Assembly (NCBI GenBank): GCA_031549105.1
Contig: JAVBQK010000107.1
Location: 1-11,628, forward strand
Reading direction: 5' to 3'
DNA from: Avichristensenella sp031549105
Lineage (GTDB): Bacteria; Bacillota; Clostridia; Christensenellales; Aristaeellaceae
Length of the DNA: 11,628 nucleotides
Below the pieces are notes generated by a model. That model was not told where the DNA came from and searched no databases. It saw only the letters and a program-made list of their open reading frames with translations. Shown one piece after another: positions 1 to 6,336 of this stretch (positions are counted from its first letter, which is position 1; each line of letters starts with the position of its first letter). Both the position numbers and the translations under genes were made by a program.

Positions 1-666
1 GCCAGTTTTCTGTGCAAAACGATGCTCAGCCTGCTCGAGGATGCGCCCTGCATCGCCTATCGCAGTTTCTGGGACACCATTCCCGCCCTGTCTTTCCTCG
101 AAGACACCTACTATTCAACTTCCGGGATGATTTCAAAAAAAAGAATCCCCAAGCCCACGCTTCACGCCTATACGCTGCTGTCAAAGCTGGGCCGAATGCT
201 GATCGCGCACAACGATCAGTTCATCATGACCTGCAACTCCGCCAACCAATATCAATTGCTGATTCTGAACTATGTCCACTTCAGCCAGCATTTTTGCGTG
301 AACTCCTGGGACCCCGTGAAGCTCGAGAATACCTATGATGTCTTCGAACCCTGCGAGCCGGACGACATCCACTTTGTCATTGGCAACATACCGGCAGGTC
401 GCTATAAGGTGACAAAACTGACCTTGAGCCGCGGTTATGGCAGTGCTTTGGACAAATACCTGCGCATCCTCAGGCAGGGCACGACTACCTCTGCGGAATT
501 GCTCACCACCATCCTGCATTTTACCGAGGACGAGGCGGCGTACTACCGTCAAACCTCCGTCCCACGGCGGGACATTTACCACATGAGTTGTGATGGCCGG
601 CTGGAGCTCACGCTCAGGCTCGCTCCCCACGAGATCCAGTTCTATGAGTTCACCAAAATTCTGTGA
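1..666 (+). CDS. C-terminal part of a GH39-type (beta-xylosidase-like) protein, probably an AraC-GH39 regulator; 5' end outside window
   Basis: The reading frame is open from base 1 and ends at TGA 664-666, so about 221 C-terminal residues are present and the true start lies upstream. An internal ATG at 22 has no special claim to be the start. The first ~60 residues (an alanine-rich helix, then a tyrosine/tryptophan/aspartate strand region, a glycine/methionine loop and 'IPKPTLHAYTLLSKLG') match the end of the GH39 TIM barrel. There the phrase 'PKP..HAY.LL..LG' is typical both of beta-xylosidases and of the GH39-like C-terminal domain found in many Clostridia AraC-family regulators. The remaining ~150 residues look like the beta-sandwich that follows the barrel, ending in 'L.L.LAPHEIQFYEF'. 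The catalytic glutamates would lie upstream and cannot be checked. The gene converges on the solute-binding protein gene, a pairing that fits a sugar-uptake regulator or a glycosidase. Confidence 0.8.
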   Translation, partial: ASFLCKTMLSLLEDAPCIAYRSFWDTIPALSFLEDTYYSTSGMISKKRIPKPTLHAYTLLSKLGRMLIAHNDQFIMTCNSANQYQLLILNYVHFSQHFCVNSWDPVKLENTYDVFEPCEPDDIHFVIGNIPAGRYKVTKLTLSRGYGSALDKYLRILRQGTTTSAELLTTILHFTEDEAAYYRQTSVPRRDIYHMSCDGRLELTLRLAPHEIQFYEFTKIL

Positions 667-672
667 GTCATA

Positions 673-704
673 CAAAAATGGGGCGCCGCATACACGGCAC
701 CCCA
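673..704 (-). terminator. Intrinsic terminator of the solute-binding protein gene
   Basis: Read on the minus strand, a 10-bp stem (TGGGGTGCCG / CGGCGCCCCA, with one G-U wobble) closes a 6-nt loop and is followed at once by TTTTTG. It lies about 15 nt after the TAA of the solute-binding protein gene. On the plus strand the wobble becomes a C-A mismatch and no T-run follows, so it should work well only for minus-strand transcripts. It fills the 52-bp convergent gap. Confidence 0.88.
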
Positions 705-718
705 TAATGATTCGACCC

Positions 719-2230
719 TTACTTCGCGGCCAGCCATGCATCCAGCTGTGTCTGATACTCCGCAAGCACCTTTTCGATCCCGGCGGCCTTCAGCTTCGTG
801 CAGAACTCGGCATATGTGCTCTCATAATCCACCGAACCGGATGCCAGTCCGCTGCGGTACTGCTCGCCGACGTTGAAGCATGCGGTCAGTTCCGCCTGGA
901 CGTTGCTCGTATCTAAGCTGAATCCCATGAACTTCGACACCGGCGAGGCCTTCATGCTGGCCATCTGCTCATCGCGGAAGTTCTCCACCGCGCCGGCCCA
1001 CGGAATGGTGATGAACTGATTGCCGTTCAGGAAGTCTGCGGTGTGATACAGCGCAGTCTCCGCGGTCACGCCCTCAGGATAGGTCGCTTCACCATTTTCA
1101 GTTCTGACCCAGTCGCGGCCTTCCACGCCCCAGGCCAGTGTGTTTTCGAGGTCGGCGTTGGTGTACATCAGGTTCAGGAACTTCACCGCCGCCTCCGGTT
1201 CGGTCGCCGTGACGGGGATGCCAAATCCGAACTTGGTGCAGGAGTTGGTCGACAGCATCGACTCCGTAACCTTCAGCGCCATGATGTCATAGCCCGTCTG
1301 TATAGACTTCGCATTCTCCACGCCATACTCCGCACCCGTGCACACGGAGAATGCCGCGCCGTTCTTAATCAACGTCTCGCCCAGGTCATTGTTCGTCGCG
1401 GAATCCTTGTAGACCAGCCCGGATTTGTACCAGTCATTGACGCGCTGCATCATCGCCTGGTATGCCTCAGAGAAGTAGTAGCAGCCAACCTGATTCGTCT
1501 CTTGATCCACGTAGATCATGTTGAATCCGTCGCCCAAGCCGTCATAGGAGTAGTTTTCCGAGAAGTTGTCGCTCTCAAAGAAGTACGGTTGCGCACTGAT
1601 CACAGTGCCGCCGGCATCGACGTTGGCGATCCCGACCAGGTCGGTCTGCTCCACGACCTCTGTCAAAATCGCTTTCAGATCGGACCACTTTGTCGCGGCC
1701 TGCGCCTGCTCGGTCAGTCCCAGGTCATTCAGCACATCGCGCCTCATTAAGAAGTACACGGACGAGCCCATGTCGCGGTAGCTGGCGACGCCGTATACGC
1801 GCCCGTTAACTGACGTGCCATCCAGAATGTTGCCCAGCGTTTCCTTGACCGCAGGCGCATATTCATCCATCAACTCGCTGATGTCCATCAACTGGTTCTG
1901 ACTCTGGAACGAAGGGAACCCGGAGCCCGGAACCGGCGTATACATGATCATATCCAGCTTCTCGTTCGCCTGGATCATCATCGGCACCTGCGTCGAATAG
2001 GTGTTGGGGTCGTACCAATGAATGTTGACGTGGGTGTTGATCTCTTTCTCGGTGATCTGGTTGATCGCTTCCTGTACAGCGTCCGTCGCGTCGGTGGACA
2101 GCGGGCTGAACGACAGCCAAGCGACCACGATCTCAGCCATGTCTTCCTCTTCCGCAAACGCGGTGAAGCCCGCCAGCGCCAAGACCAACATGCAGCCAGT
2201 CAGCAACAGAGCAATCAGTTTCTTCTTCAT
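719..2230 (-). CDS. Extracellular solute-binding protein of a carbohydrate ABC transporter (family 1, DUF3502 C-terminus)
   Basis: The protein is 503 aa and exported. It has a basic start (MKKK), a hydrophobic stretch at residues ~5-25 and a likely signal peptidase I site after AFA (residue 26), followed by an acidic run. An LTGC sequence at residues 10-13 resembles a lipobox but sits in the first part of the hydrophobic core, so lipidation is uncertain. The mature part has the features of large Bacillota sugar-binding proteins (Trp/Tyr-rich, 'VNIHWYDPNTY', 'LNLMYTNADLENTLAWGVEGRDWV'). The last ~70 residues ('GSVDYESTYAEFCTKLKAAGIEKV..EYQTQLDAWLA') match the DUF3502 tail of oligosaccharide-binding proteins. 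The ATG at 2228-2230 is preceded by GGAGGAGG. No permease gene is in the window, so its membrane partners must lie elsewhere. The ligand cannot be told; a plant-type oligosaccharide is a guess from the GH39 neighbour. Confidence 0.93.
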   Translation of the reverse strand: MKKKLIALLLTGCMLVLALAGFTAFAEEEDMAEIVVAWLSFSPLSTDATDAVQEAINQITEKEINTHVNIHWYDPNTYSTQVPMMIQANEKLDMIMYTPVPGSGFPSFQSQNQLMDISELMDEYAPAVKETLGNILDGTSVNGRVYGVASYRDMGSSVYFLMRRDVLNDLGLTEQAQAATKWSDLKAILTEVVEQTDLVGIANVDAGGTVISAQPYFFESDNFSENYSYDGLGDGFNMIYVDQETNQVGCYYFSEAYQAMMQRVNDWYKSGLVYKDSATNNDLGETLIKNGAAFSVCTGAEYGVENAKSIQTGYDIMALKVTESMLSTNSCTKFGFGIPVTATEPEAAVKFLNLMYTNADLENTLAWGVEGRDWVRTENGEATYPEGVTAETALYHTADFLNGNQFITIPWAGAVENFRDEQMASMKASPVSKFMGFSLDTSNVQAELTACFNVGEQYRSGLASGSVDYESTYAEFCTKLKAAGIEKVLAEYQTQLDAWLAAK

Positions 2231-2400
2231 ATTGGGTTGCCTCCTCCGTTATTTGGTGACTTCATTGTATCCTTTTTTGTAAAGTAACGCACCCGCATCC
2301 GCGTTATACTATCGCCAAATCACCTATTATTTTTTGGCTAAAATCACAACATCCGTCCACAAACCGCATAATTCGTAAAAAAGCTTGCTCGTTTTTAATA
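2231..2400 (-). promoter_or_regulatory. Intergenic leader between FGGY kinase and binding protein; contains two dyads and candidate -10 boxes
   Basis: This is the only sizeable gap in the minus-strand array and is clearly AT-richer than the genes. On the minus strand there is a TATAAC (2303-2308) and a TACAAT (2264-2269) that could serve as -10 boxes, but neither has a convincing TTGACA-like partner 16-18 nt upstream. Dyad 1 is GCCAAA (2314-2319) with TTTGGC (2333-2338), 13 nt apart. Dyad 2 is TAACGC (2285-2290) with GCGTTA (2301-2306), 10 nt apart, overlapping the TATAAC. These flank the possible promoter as operators might. Just after the kinase stop an A-rich/T-rich segment (about 2375-2396) could be a weak terminator. 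No small ORF with a good ribosome binding site was seen. Confidence 0.4.
2240..2247 (-). promoter_or_regulatory. Strong ribosome binding site of the solute-binding protein gene
   Basis: The minus strand reads GGAGGAGG nine nucleotides before the ATG at 2230. This is a near-perfect anti-16S match and is stronger than that of most other genes here, in keeping with the high expression usual for binding proteins. Confidence 0.85.
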
Positions 2401-3957
2401 TTACTCACAGGCACCAAGTATCTTGACATTTGCTGCCAGGTCTGCCAAATCCTGATCCAGGTCAAGGTACAGCTTCCGAAAAAACGGATATAGCGCTTCA
2501 TACCGCCGCACCCATTGCACATTGGGCTCGATAACGCGCTCCGTTCTCACAATTTCCGCAATGCTTTTGCTGACGTCCTCATAGATTCTGGCGGCGCTGC
2601 CCGCGATCAACGCATCGCCAAAGGGCACGTCTCCCGTTTTCGCATCCAGCACCAACACGGGTACATTCAGCACCGAAGCCTTGATCCTAAGCCACGTCTC
2701 GCTTCCCGCGCCTCCCCCAACACAGCGCAATCGGTCAATCCGCGTGCCGTTCCGCTTAAACTCCTCGATGACACTTTTTAGCGCGAACGCGGTTCCCTCA
2801 AAGATCGCGCGCACCATGTCCGTCCTGCCGGTGTCCGCTGTCAACCCAATGAACATGCCCCGCGCATGTCCGTTCCACAGAGGCGCGCGCTCCCCCATCA
2901 GATAGGGGAAGAACATCAGGCCGTTGCTGCCGGGGGGGCTCAAAGCGGCCTCTTCATTGAGCACATGGTACACATCCACGCCCTGTTCGTCCGCCATGCG
3001 GGCCTCGTGTTCGCCGAAGGCCTGCAAATACCATTTGATTGAGGCCCCGGTTGCACTGATGGGCGCGTTGAACACATACGGAATCCCTTTCAAGGCACAG
3101 GCATGCCCGCTCACCGTGTGATAATCCTGTGGCAGGGTATGTGTCCCTGCAAAGACAAGAGAAGAAGTCCCTGACACCTCGGTGGCTTCCCCCATTTGTG
3201 TCATGCCTGAAGCATACATCGCTGCAATGGCGTCGCTCGTGCCCGCCACCACCATGATACCCTCCTGCAATCCTGCCTGATCTGCCGCCTCCTTGCTCAC
3301 GCGACCGATCACTTCGTTGTTTGGCATTGGCCGGGGAAAGTAGTCTTCGACATCGATCCCGATTGCAGCCCCGATCTCGCCGGAGAACCTACCAGCATTG
3401 ATATCCAGCAGCTGCGTCAGCGAAGCCTGATCCATGTCCATGCTCAGGTTTCCGGTCAATCGGTAGTTGATGAAGGAACTGGCCTGCAAAAAACAGGCCG
3501 TCTTTTCAAACAGTTCCGGCTCATGGTGCCGATACCACAGCAGCTTGGCCGGCAGGAAGGACGCATCCGGCTGCATGCCCGTAATGGCAATGTACCGTTG
3601 CTCTCCGATGCGCTCCAGGATCCGGACCAATTCCGCTTCCGCGCGCCGATCCATCCAGATGATCGCGTTTCGAAGCGGCGTCCCGGCCTCGTCCACAGGG
3701 AGTAAAGTGGGCGTCTGAGCACTGACGCAGATGGCCTGGATTTGGGCCCGGATCTCAGTCGATACGCCCCCTGTGATCTCGCGGAACACCTCTGTCGCCG
3801 CATTCCACCAGTCGGAGGGGCGCTGCTCCACACCATTCCCCGGCTGATAGATCGTTTCATAGGTTCTGCTGGCGGAGGCGATTTTCTCGCCATCTTCGCG
3901 ATACAGCACACCCTTCAAGTTCGTTGTGCCCAAATCCATCCCGATCAGATAGCGCAT
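2401..3957 (-). CDS. FGGY-family carbohydrate kinase (xylulokinase/gluconokinase-like)
   Basis: The 518-aa protein phosphorylates a sugar or polyol with ATP in the cytoplasm; length and layout are typical of FGGY kinases. The N-terminal actin-like domain begins with 'GMDLGTTNLKGVLY' (residues 6-19, phosphate loop). 'IIWMDRR' (99-105) is the substrate-binding segment, and 'GTSDA' (239-243) carries the likely catalytic base D242. The C-terminal domain has 'FFPYLMGERAPLWN' (349-362) and the adenosine-binding 'CVGGGAGSETWLRIKASVL' (412-430). The sugar cannot be assigned from sequence by eye; xylulose-like substrates are most common for this 'GERAP' type. The start at ATG 3955-3957 is chosen over the ATG at 3987 because AAGGTG lies five nucleotides upstream, whereas the longer form would run into the butyrate kinase gene. 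The gap from butyrate kinase is 10 bp, so the two are probably co-transcribed. Confidence 0.93.
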   Translation of the reverse strand: MRYLIGMDLGTTNLKGVLYREDGEKIASASRTYETIYQPGNGVEQRPSDWWNAATEVFREITGGVSTEIRAQIQAICVSAQTPTLLPVDEAGTPLRNAIIWMDRRAEAELVRILERIGEQRYIAITGMQPDASFLPAKLLWYRHHEPELFEKTACFLQASSFINYRLTGNLSMDMDQASLTQLLDINAGRFSGEIGAAIGIDVEDYFPRPMPNNEVIGRVSKEAADQAGLQEGIMVVAGTSDAIAAMYASGMTQMGEATEVSGTSSLVFAGTHTLPQDYHTVSGHACALKGIPYVFNAPISATGASIKWYLQAFGEHEARMADEQGVDVYHVLNEEAALSPPGSNGLMFFPYLMGERAPLWNGHARGMFIGLTADTGRTDMVRAIFEGTAFALKSVIEEFKRNGTRIDRLRCVGGGAGSETWLRIKASVLNVPVLVLDAKTGDVPFGDALIAGSAARIYEDVSKSIAEIVRTERVIEPNVQWVRRYEALYPFFRKLYLDLDQDLADLAANVKILGACE

Positions 3958-3962
3958 TTCAT

Positions 3963-3968
3963 CACCTT
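3963..3968 (-). promoter_or_regulatory. Ribosome binding site that fixes the FGGY kinase start
   Basis: The minus strand reads AAGGTG, overlapping the butyrate kinase TAA stop (3968-3970) and lying five nucleotides before the ATG at 3957. It supports the shorter start and termination-reinitiation coupling with butyrate kinase. Confidence 0.7.
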
Positions 3969-5074
3969 TATTCTTTGTCAAAGTCAAACCCCTGCCAGCA
4001 GGGTACGCCCCGATATTGCTTCGCGCGCTCCTGACCGCTCAGTACACGAATCGCGCCAGCAGCCATGGCTTCCATCTCAAATTCACCGGGATAGGCGCTC
4101 ACCGGTGCCATCCATCCGCAGGCTGCCTGAATCTTAGATACCAGGTCGTCGTTATACACCATGCCACCGCCAAGCAAAATCCCGTCGATCTTGCCATGCA
4201 GCACGACAGCCATGGATCCGATGCATTTGCCAATTTGATAGATCATCGAGTCCCACACCATGCGCGCTTCAGGATCGCCATCCTGCGCCCGCTCAAACAC
4301 CTGCTTTGTGTCAGAAATTCCCAAATGGCTGACAACGCCGCCTGTACTGGTGCATAGCTTCATCAAATCCTTGGTGTCTTTTCCTGCGCTGTACCTGATG
4401 AAATCTGCCAGGGAAACGCTGCCGCAGCGGGTTGGCGCCATCGGGCCTTCGCCGCCGACGATATCGAATCCATCGATCATCAGGCCCTGACGGTGAGCGG
4501 ATACCGAGATGCCGCCGCCAATATGACACACCACGAAATTGCATTCCTCGTACCGTTTTCCCAGCGTGCGGGCATGGCGCATGGCTGTTTCCTTGAGGTT
4601 CAGGGCATGCAGGTGGATCACCCGATTCACGCCCTTGATCCCCGTCATCCGGGCCAGATCCTGAAGCTCGTCCACATCCGGCGGGTTGACGACATAGGCC
4701 TTTGCATCGCCCGCCACGGCAAAGGCATGGGCCAGCTGTGGGCCCAAATTCGCTGGATGATCTACCCCATTGGCGGACGATTTGGCATGGGCCAGCAGCA
4801 ACTCGTCTATTTCGTATGTGCCGCCCGCCATGGGCAGCAGACCGCCGCCCCGACCCACGACCGCGTCCACATCGTTCAAGGACACGTCCGCCGCCCGCAG
4901 AATCTCGCCGATCATCCGGCTGCGATACGCAAGCTGGCCGGTCAGCCCTCCGCAGGCCGCAAGCTCCGCCGCGTCATGGCTCACATTTTCGGAAAACCGC
5001 TTTCGTTCCCCATCGAACAGTGCGATTTTCGTGGACGTAGAGCCCGGATTGATCGTCAACACGCTATAGCTCAT
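3968..5074 (-). CDS. buk: Butyrate kinase (acyl-phosphate:ADP phosphotransferase)
   Basis: The 368-aa protein is a butyrate kinase of the acetokinase/ASKHA superfamily and makes ATP from butyryl-phosphate or a related acyl-phosphate. The family signature is clear: 'TINPGSTSTKIALFD' (residues 7-21, phosphate loop), 'DAVVGRGGGLLPMAGGTYEID', 'ANLGPQLAHAFA', the nucleotide-binding 'HIGGGISVSAH', 'GGEGPMAPTRCGSV', and 'YPGEFEMEAMAAGAIRVLSG' near the end. These match Buk rather than acetate kinase, which is longer and has different motifs. The ATG at 5072-5074 has GGAGG nine nucleotides upstream; an ATG six codons earlier lacks this. The gene overlaps the end of pta by 11 bp, which suggests translational coupling. 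Pairing with a Pta-type rather than a Ptb-type transferase is unusual. The true acyl group could be acetyl, propionyl, butyryl or a branched or odd acid. Confidence 0.95.
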   Translation of the reverse strand: MSYSVLTINPGSTSTKIALFDGERKRFSENVSHDAAELAACGGLTGQLAYRSRMIGEILRAADVSLNDVDAVVGRGGGLLPMAGGTYEIDELLLAHAKSSANGVDHPANLGPQLAHAFAVAGDAKAYVVNPPDVDELQDLARMTGIKGVNRVIHLHALNLKETAMRHARTLGKRYEECNFVVCHIGGGISVSAHRQGLMIDGFDIVGGEGPMAPTRCGSVSLADFIRYSAGKDTKDLMKLCTSTGGVVSHLGISDTKQVFERAQDGDPEARMVWDSMIYQIGKCIGSMAVVLHGKIDGILLGGGMVYNDDLVSKIQAACGWMAPVSAYPGEFEMEAMAAGAIRVLSGQERAKQYRGVPCWQGFDFDKE

Positions 5075-6083
5075 GGCAGGATGCCTCCACACTTCCCGCC
5101 CGGATGATCAGCATCACCACATTGCCGAACATCTCATCCACAGGCGCGCTCCGTGAAAAGTCGCACACCGGCTGGGCGAATCCCTGCAGCATCGGCCCAT
5201 AGGCGTTGGCCTGACCAAATATCTGAATCATCTTGACGCCGATGTTGCCCGCGTGCAGGTTTGGGAAGATCAGCACATTGGCCCGACCGGCCACCTCGCT
5301 CTCCCGCGGCACCTTTTTCGCGGCGACGGCGGGCACGATTGCCGCGTCCATCTGAAATTCACCGTCGATTTTGATGTCCGGCCGCTGGGCGCGCACCAGG
5401 GAAATTGCCTCGCGAATCGGCTCCAGACTCTCGTGCTCGGCGCTGCCGCATGTGGAATAGGCCAGCATCGCCACGCGCGGCTCCCAGTTCAGCAACGCCC
5501 TCACCGTATCGGCTGACGCGGTGGCGATGCTCGCCAGATCCCGCGCGTCCGGTTGCGAGGTGATCGCACAGTCCGCCAGGCCCAGCATCGTGCCCTCCGG
5601 CCCGGCGAACCCGGGAATCTCCGCCAGCCCCAGGCTGGACACGCTCTCCACGCCCTGCTGCAGGCCGATGATGCTCATCGTTTCAAAGATCACATCGCCC
5701 GTGGATCGCTCCTTCCCGGCGGCAACACAATCCACGCGATTCAACTTCAACAGAAACAGTGCACAGCGGATTGGGTCCTTGGCCTTGCGGACGACGGATT
5801 TTTCCGTAAAGTCCTCGAACCGCGCTGTGTAAGCGTTCGCCAATTCCCTGCGAACCGCCTCATCCGCACAATCCACATAGGAAAAGCCTTCGATGCTGAC
5901 CCCATGCGCCGCGGCGAGCGCTTCGATCTCTCGCCGCACGCCAAACAGAACCGGACTGCCCACCCCTTCGGCCACCACCCGCGCACAAGTCTCTAGAATC
6001 TCCGGATTCATGGACTCCGGAAAGGCCACGCGCTGGGGTGCCCTCTTCGCCCGCGCGACCAAGGACCTGATAAATGTGCTCAT
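5064..6083 (-). CDS. pta: Phosphate acetyltransferase (phosphate acyltransferase, Pta type)
   Basis: The 339-aa protein exchanges CoA of an acyl-CoA for phosphate, giving an acyl-phosphate. Its length fits the short bacterial Pta without the DRTGG/P-loop N-terminal domain. Typical segments are 'RVAFPESMNPEIL' (residues 18-30), 'GLADCAIT' (168-175), 'LAYSTCGSAEHES' (207-219), 'DGEFQMDAAIVP' (240-251), 'ANVLIFPNLHAGNIGVKM' (268-285) and 'GPMLQGFAQPVCDFSR' (296-311). These identify Pta rather than phosphate butyryltransferase, although the usual 'DLSRG' is 'DFSRS' here. The ATG at 6081-6083 follows GGAGGG by five nucleotides and comes one base after the stop of the carrier-protein gene. An in-frame ATG 30 codons earlier would lie inside that gene and is rejected. 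Position between carrier and butyrate kinase suggests the two enzymes act in series for substrate-level phosphorylation. Confidence 0.95.
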   Translation of the reverse strand: MSTFIRSLVARAKRAPQRVAFPESMNPEILETCARVVAEGVGSPVLFGVRREIEALAAAHGVSIEGFSYVDCADEAVRRELANAYTARFEDFTEKSVVRKAKDPIRCALFLLKLNRVDCVAAGKERSTGDVIFETMSIIGLQQGVESVSSLGLAEIPGFAGPEGTMLGLADCAITSQPDARDLASIATASADTVRALLNWEPRVAMLAYSTCGSAEHESLEPIREAISLVRAQRPDIKIDGEFQMDAAIVPAVAAKKVPRESEVAGRANVLIFPNLHAGNIGVKMIQIFGQANAYGPMLQGFAQPVCDFSRSAPVDEMFGNVVMLIIRAGSVEASCHEL

Positions 6084-6084
6084 G

Positions 6085-6318
6085 TCAGCCCTCCGCCAAC
6101 TCGGCCAGGAAGTCCGCCGCCTCACCAAACGTCTTGCAGCGCTTGAAGCCGATGTAGGGCACCTCCATGTCAAACGCGTCCTCCAGATAGGTGGTCATCT
6201 GAGAATAATGGATGGACTTGGGGTTCAGTGTAGCGAATGCGGTGTCCTCGCTGTATGCGCCGCTGCCCCAAATCTTCTCTGCCCGTTCGATGATCTTTGC
6301 CAATGCTTCCTCTCTCAT
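6085..6318 (-). CDS. Small acyl-carrier-protein-like protein with atypical KS attachment motif
   Basis: The 77-aa acidic, helical protein aligns by eye along its whole length with acyl carrier proteins: an N-terminal helix, a loop, then 'FATLNPKSIHYSQMTTYLEDAFDMEVP' (28-54) corresponding to 'F.DLG.DSLD.VEL...LEE.F..EIP', and a last helix 'KTFGEAADFLAEL' matching 'T...A.DYI...'. The serine that would carry 4'-phosphopantetheine is present (S35), but the almost invariant aspartate before it is lysine (K34) and the glycine before that is proline. It may therefore be a specialised carrier, one loaded by a particular phosphopantetheinyl transferase, or a carrier-fold protein that is not modified. 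AAAGGAGA lies six nucleotides before the ATG at 6318. It is 18 bp from the hydrolase gene and 1 bp from pta, so it is embedded in the operon. No fatty-acid synthesis genes are nearby. Confidence 0.85.
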   Translation of the reverse strand: MREEALAKIIERAEKIWGSGAYSEDTAFATLNPKSIHYSQMTTYLEDAFDMEVPYIGFKRCKTFGEAADFLAELAEG

Positions 6319-6336
6319 GGTGCTTCTCCTTTCAAC

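Noticed and set aside
181..765. Minus-strand open frame of 194 codons opposite the left-edge gene
   Set aside because: It lies opposite the GH39-like frame, whose family match is good, and would run through the terminator at 673-704 and the stop of the binding-protein gene. Its translation resembles no family.
1043..1750. Plus-strand open frame of 235 codons opposite the binding protein
   Set aside because: Its composition is typical of an antisense shadow and the opposite strand encodes a clear family protein.
2375..2396. A-rich then T-rich segment after the FGGY kinase stop as an intrinsic terminator
   Set aside because: The stem would be mostly A-U with a mismatch and a G-U pair, so it is too weak to call. 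It is mentioned only as part of the leader description.
3968..5074. Acetate kinase as the identity of the kinase after pta
   Set aside because: Length (368 aa) and motifs such as GRGGGLLPMAGGTY and GGEGPMAPTRCG fit butyrate kinase, not the ~400-aa acetate kinase.
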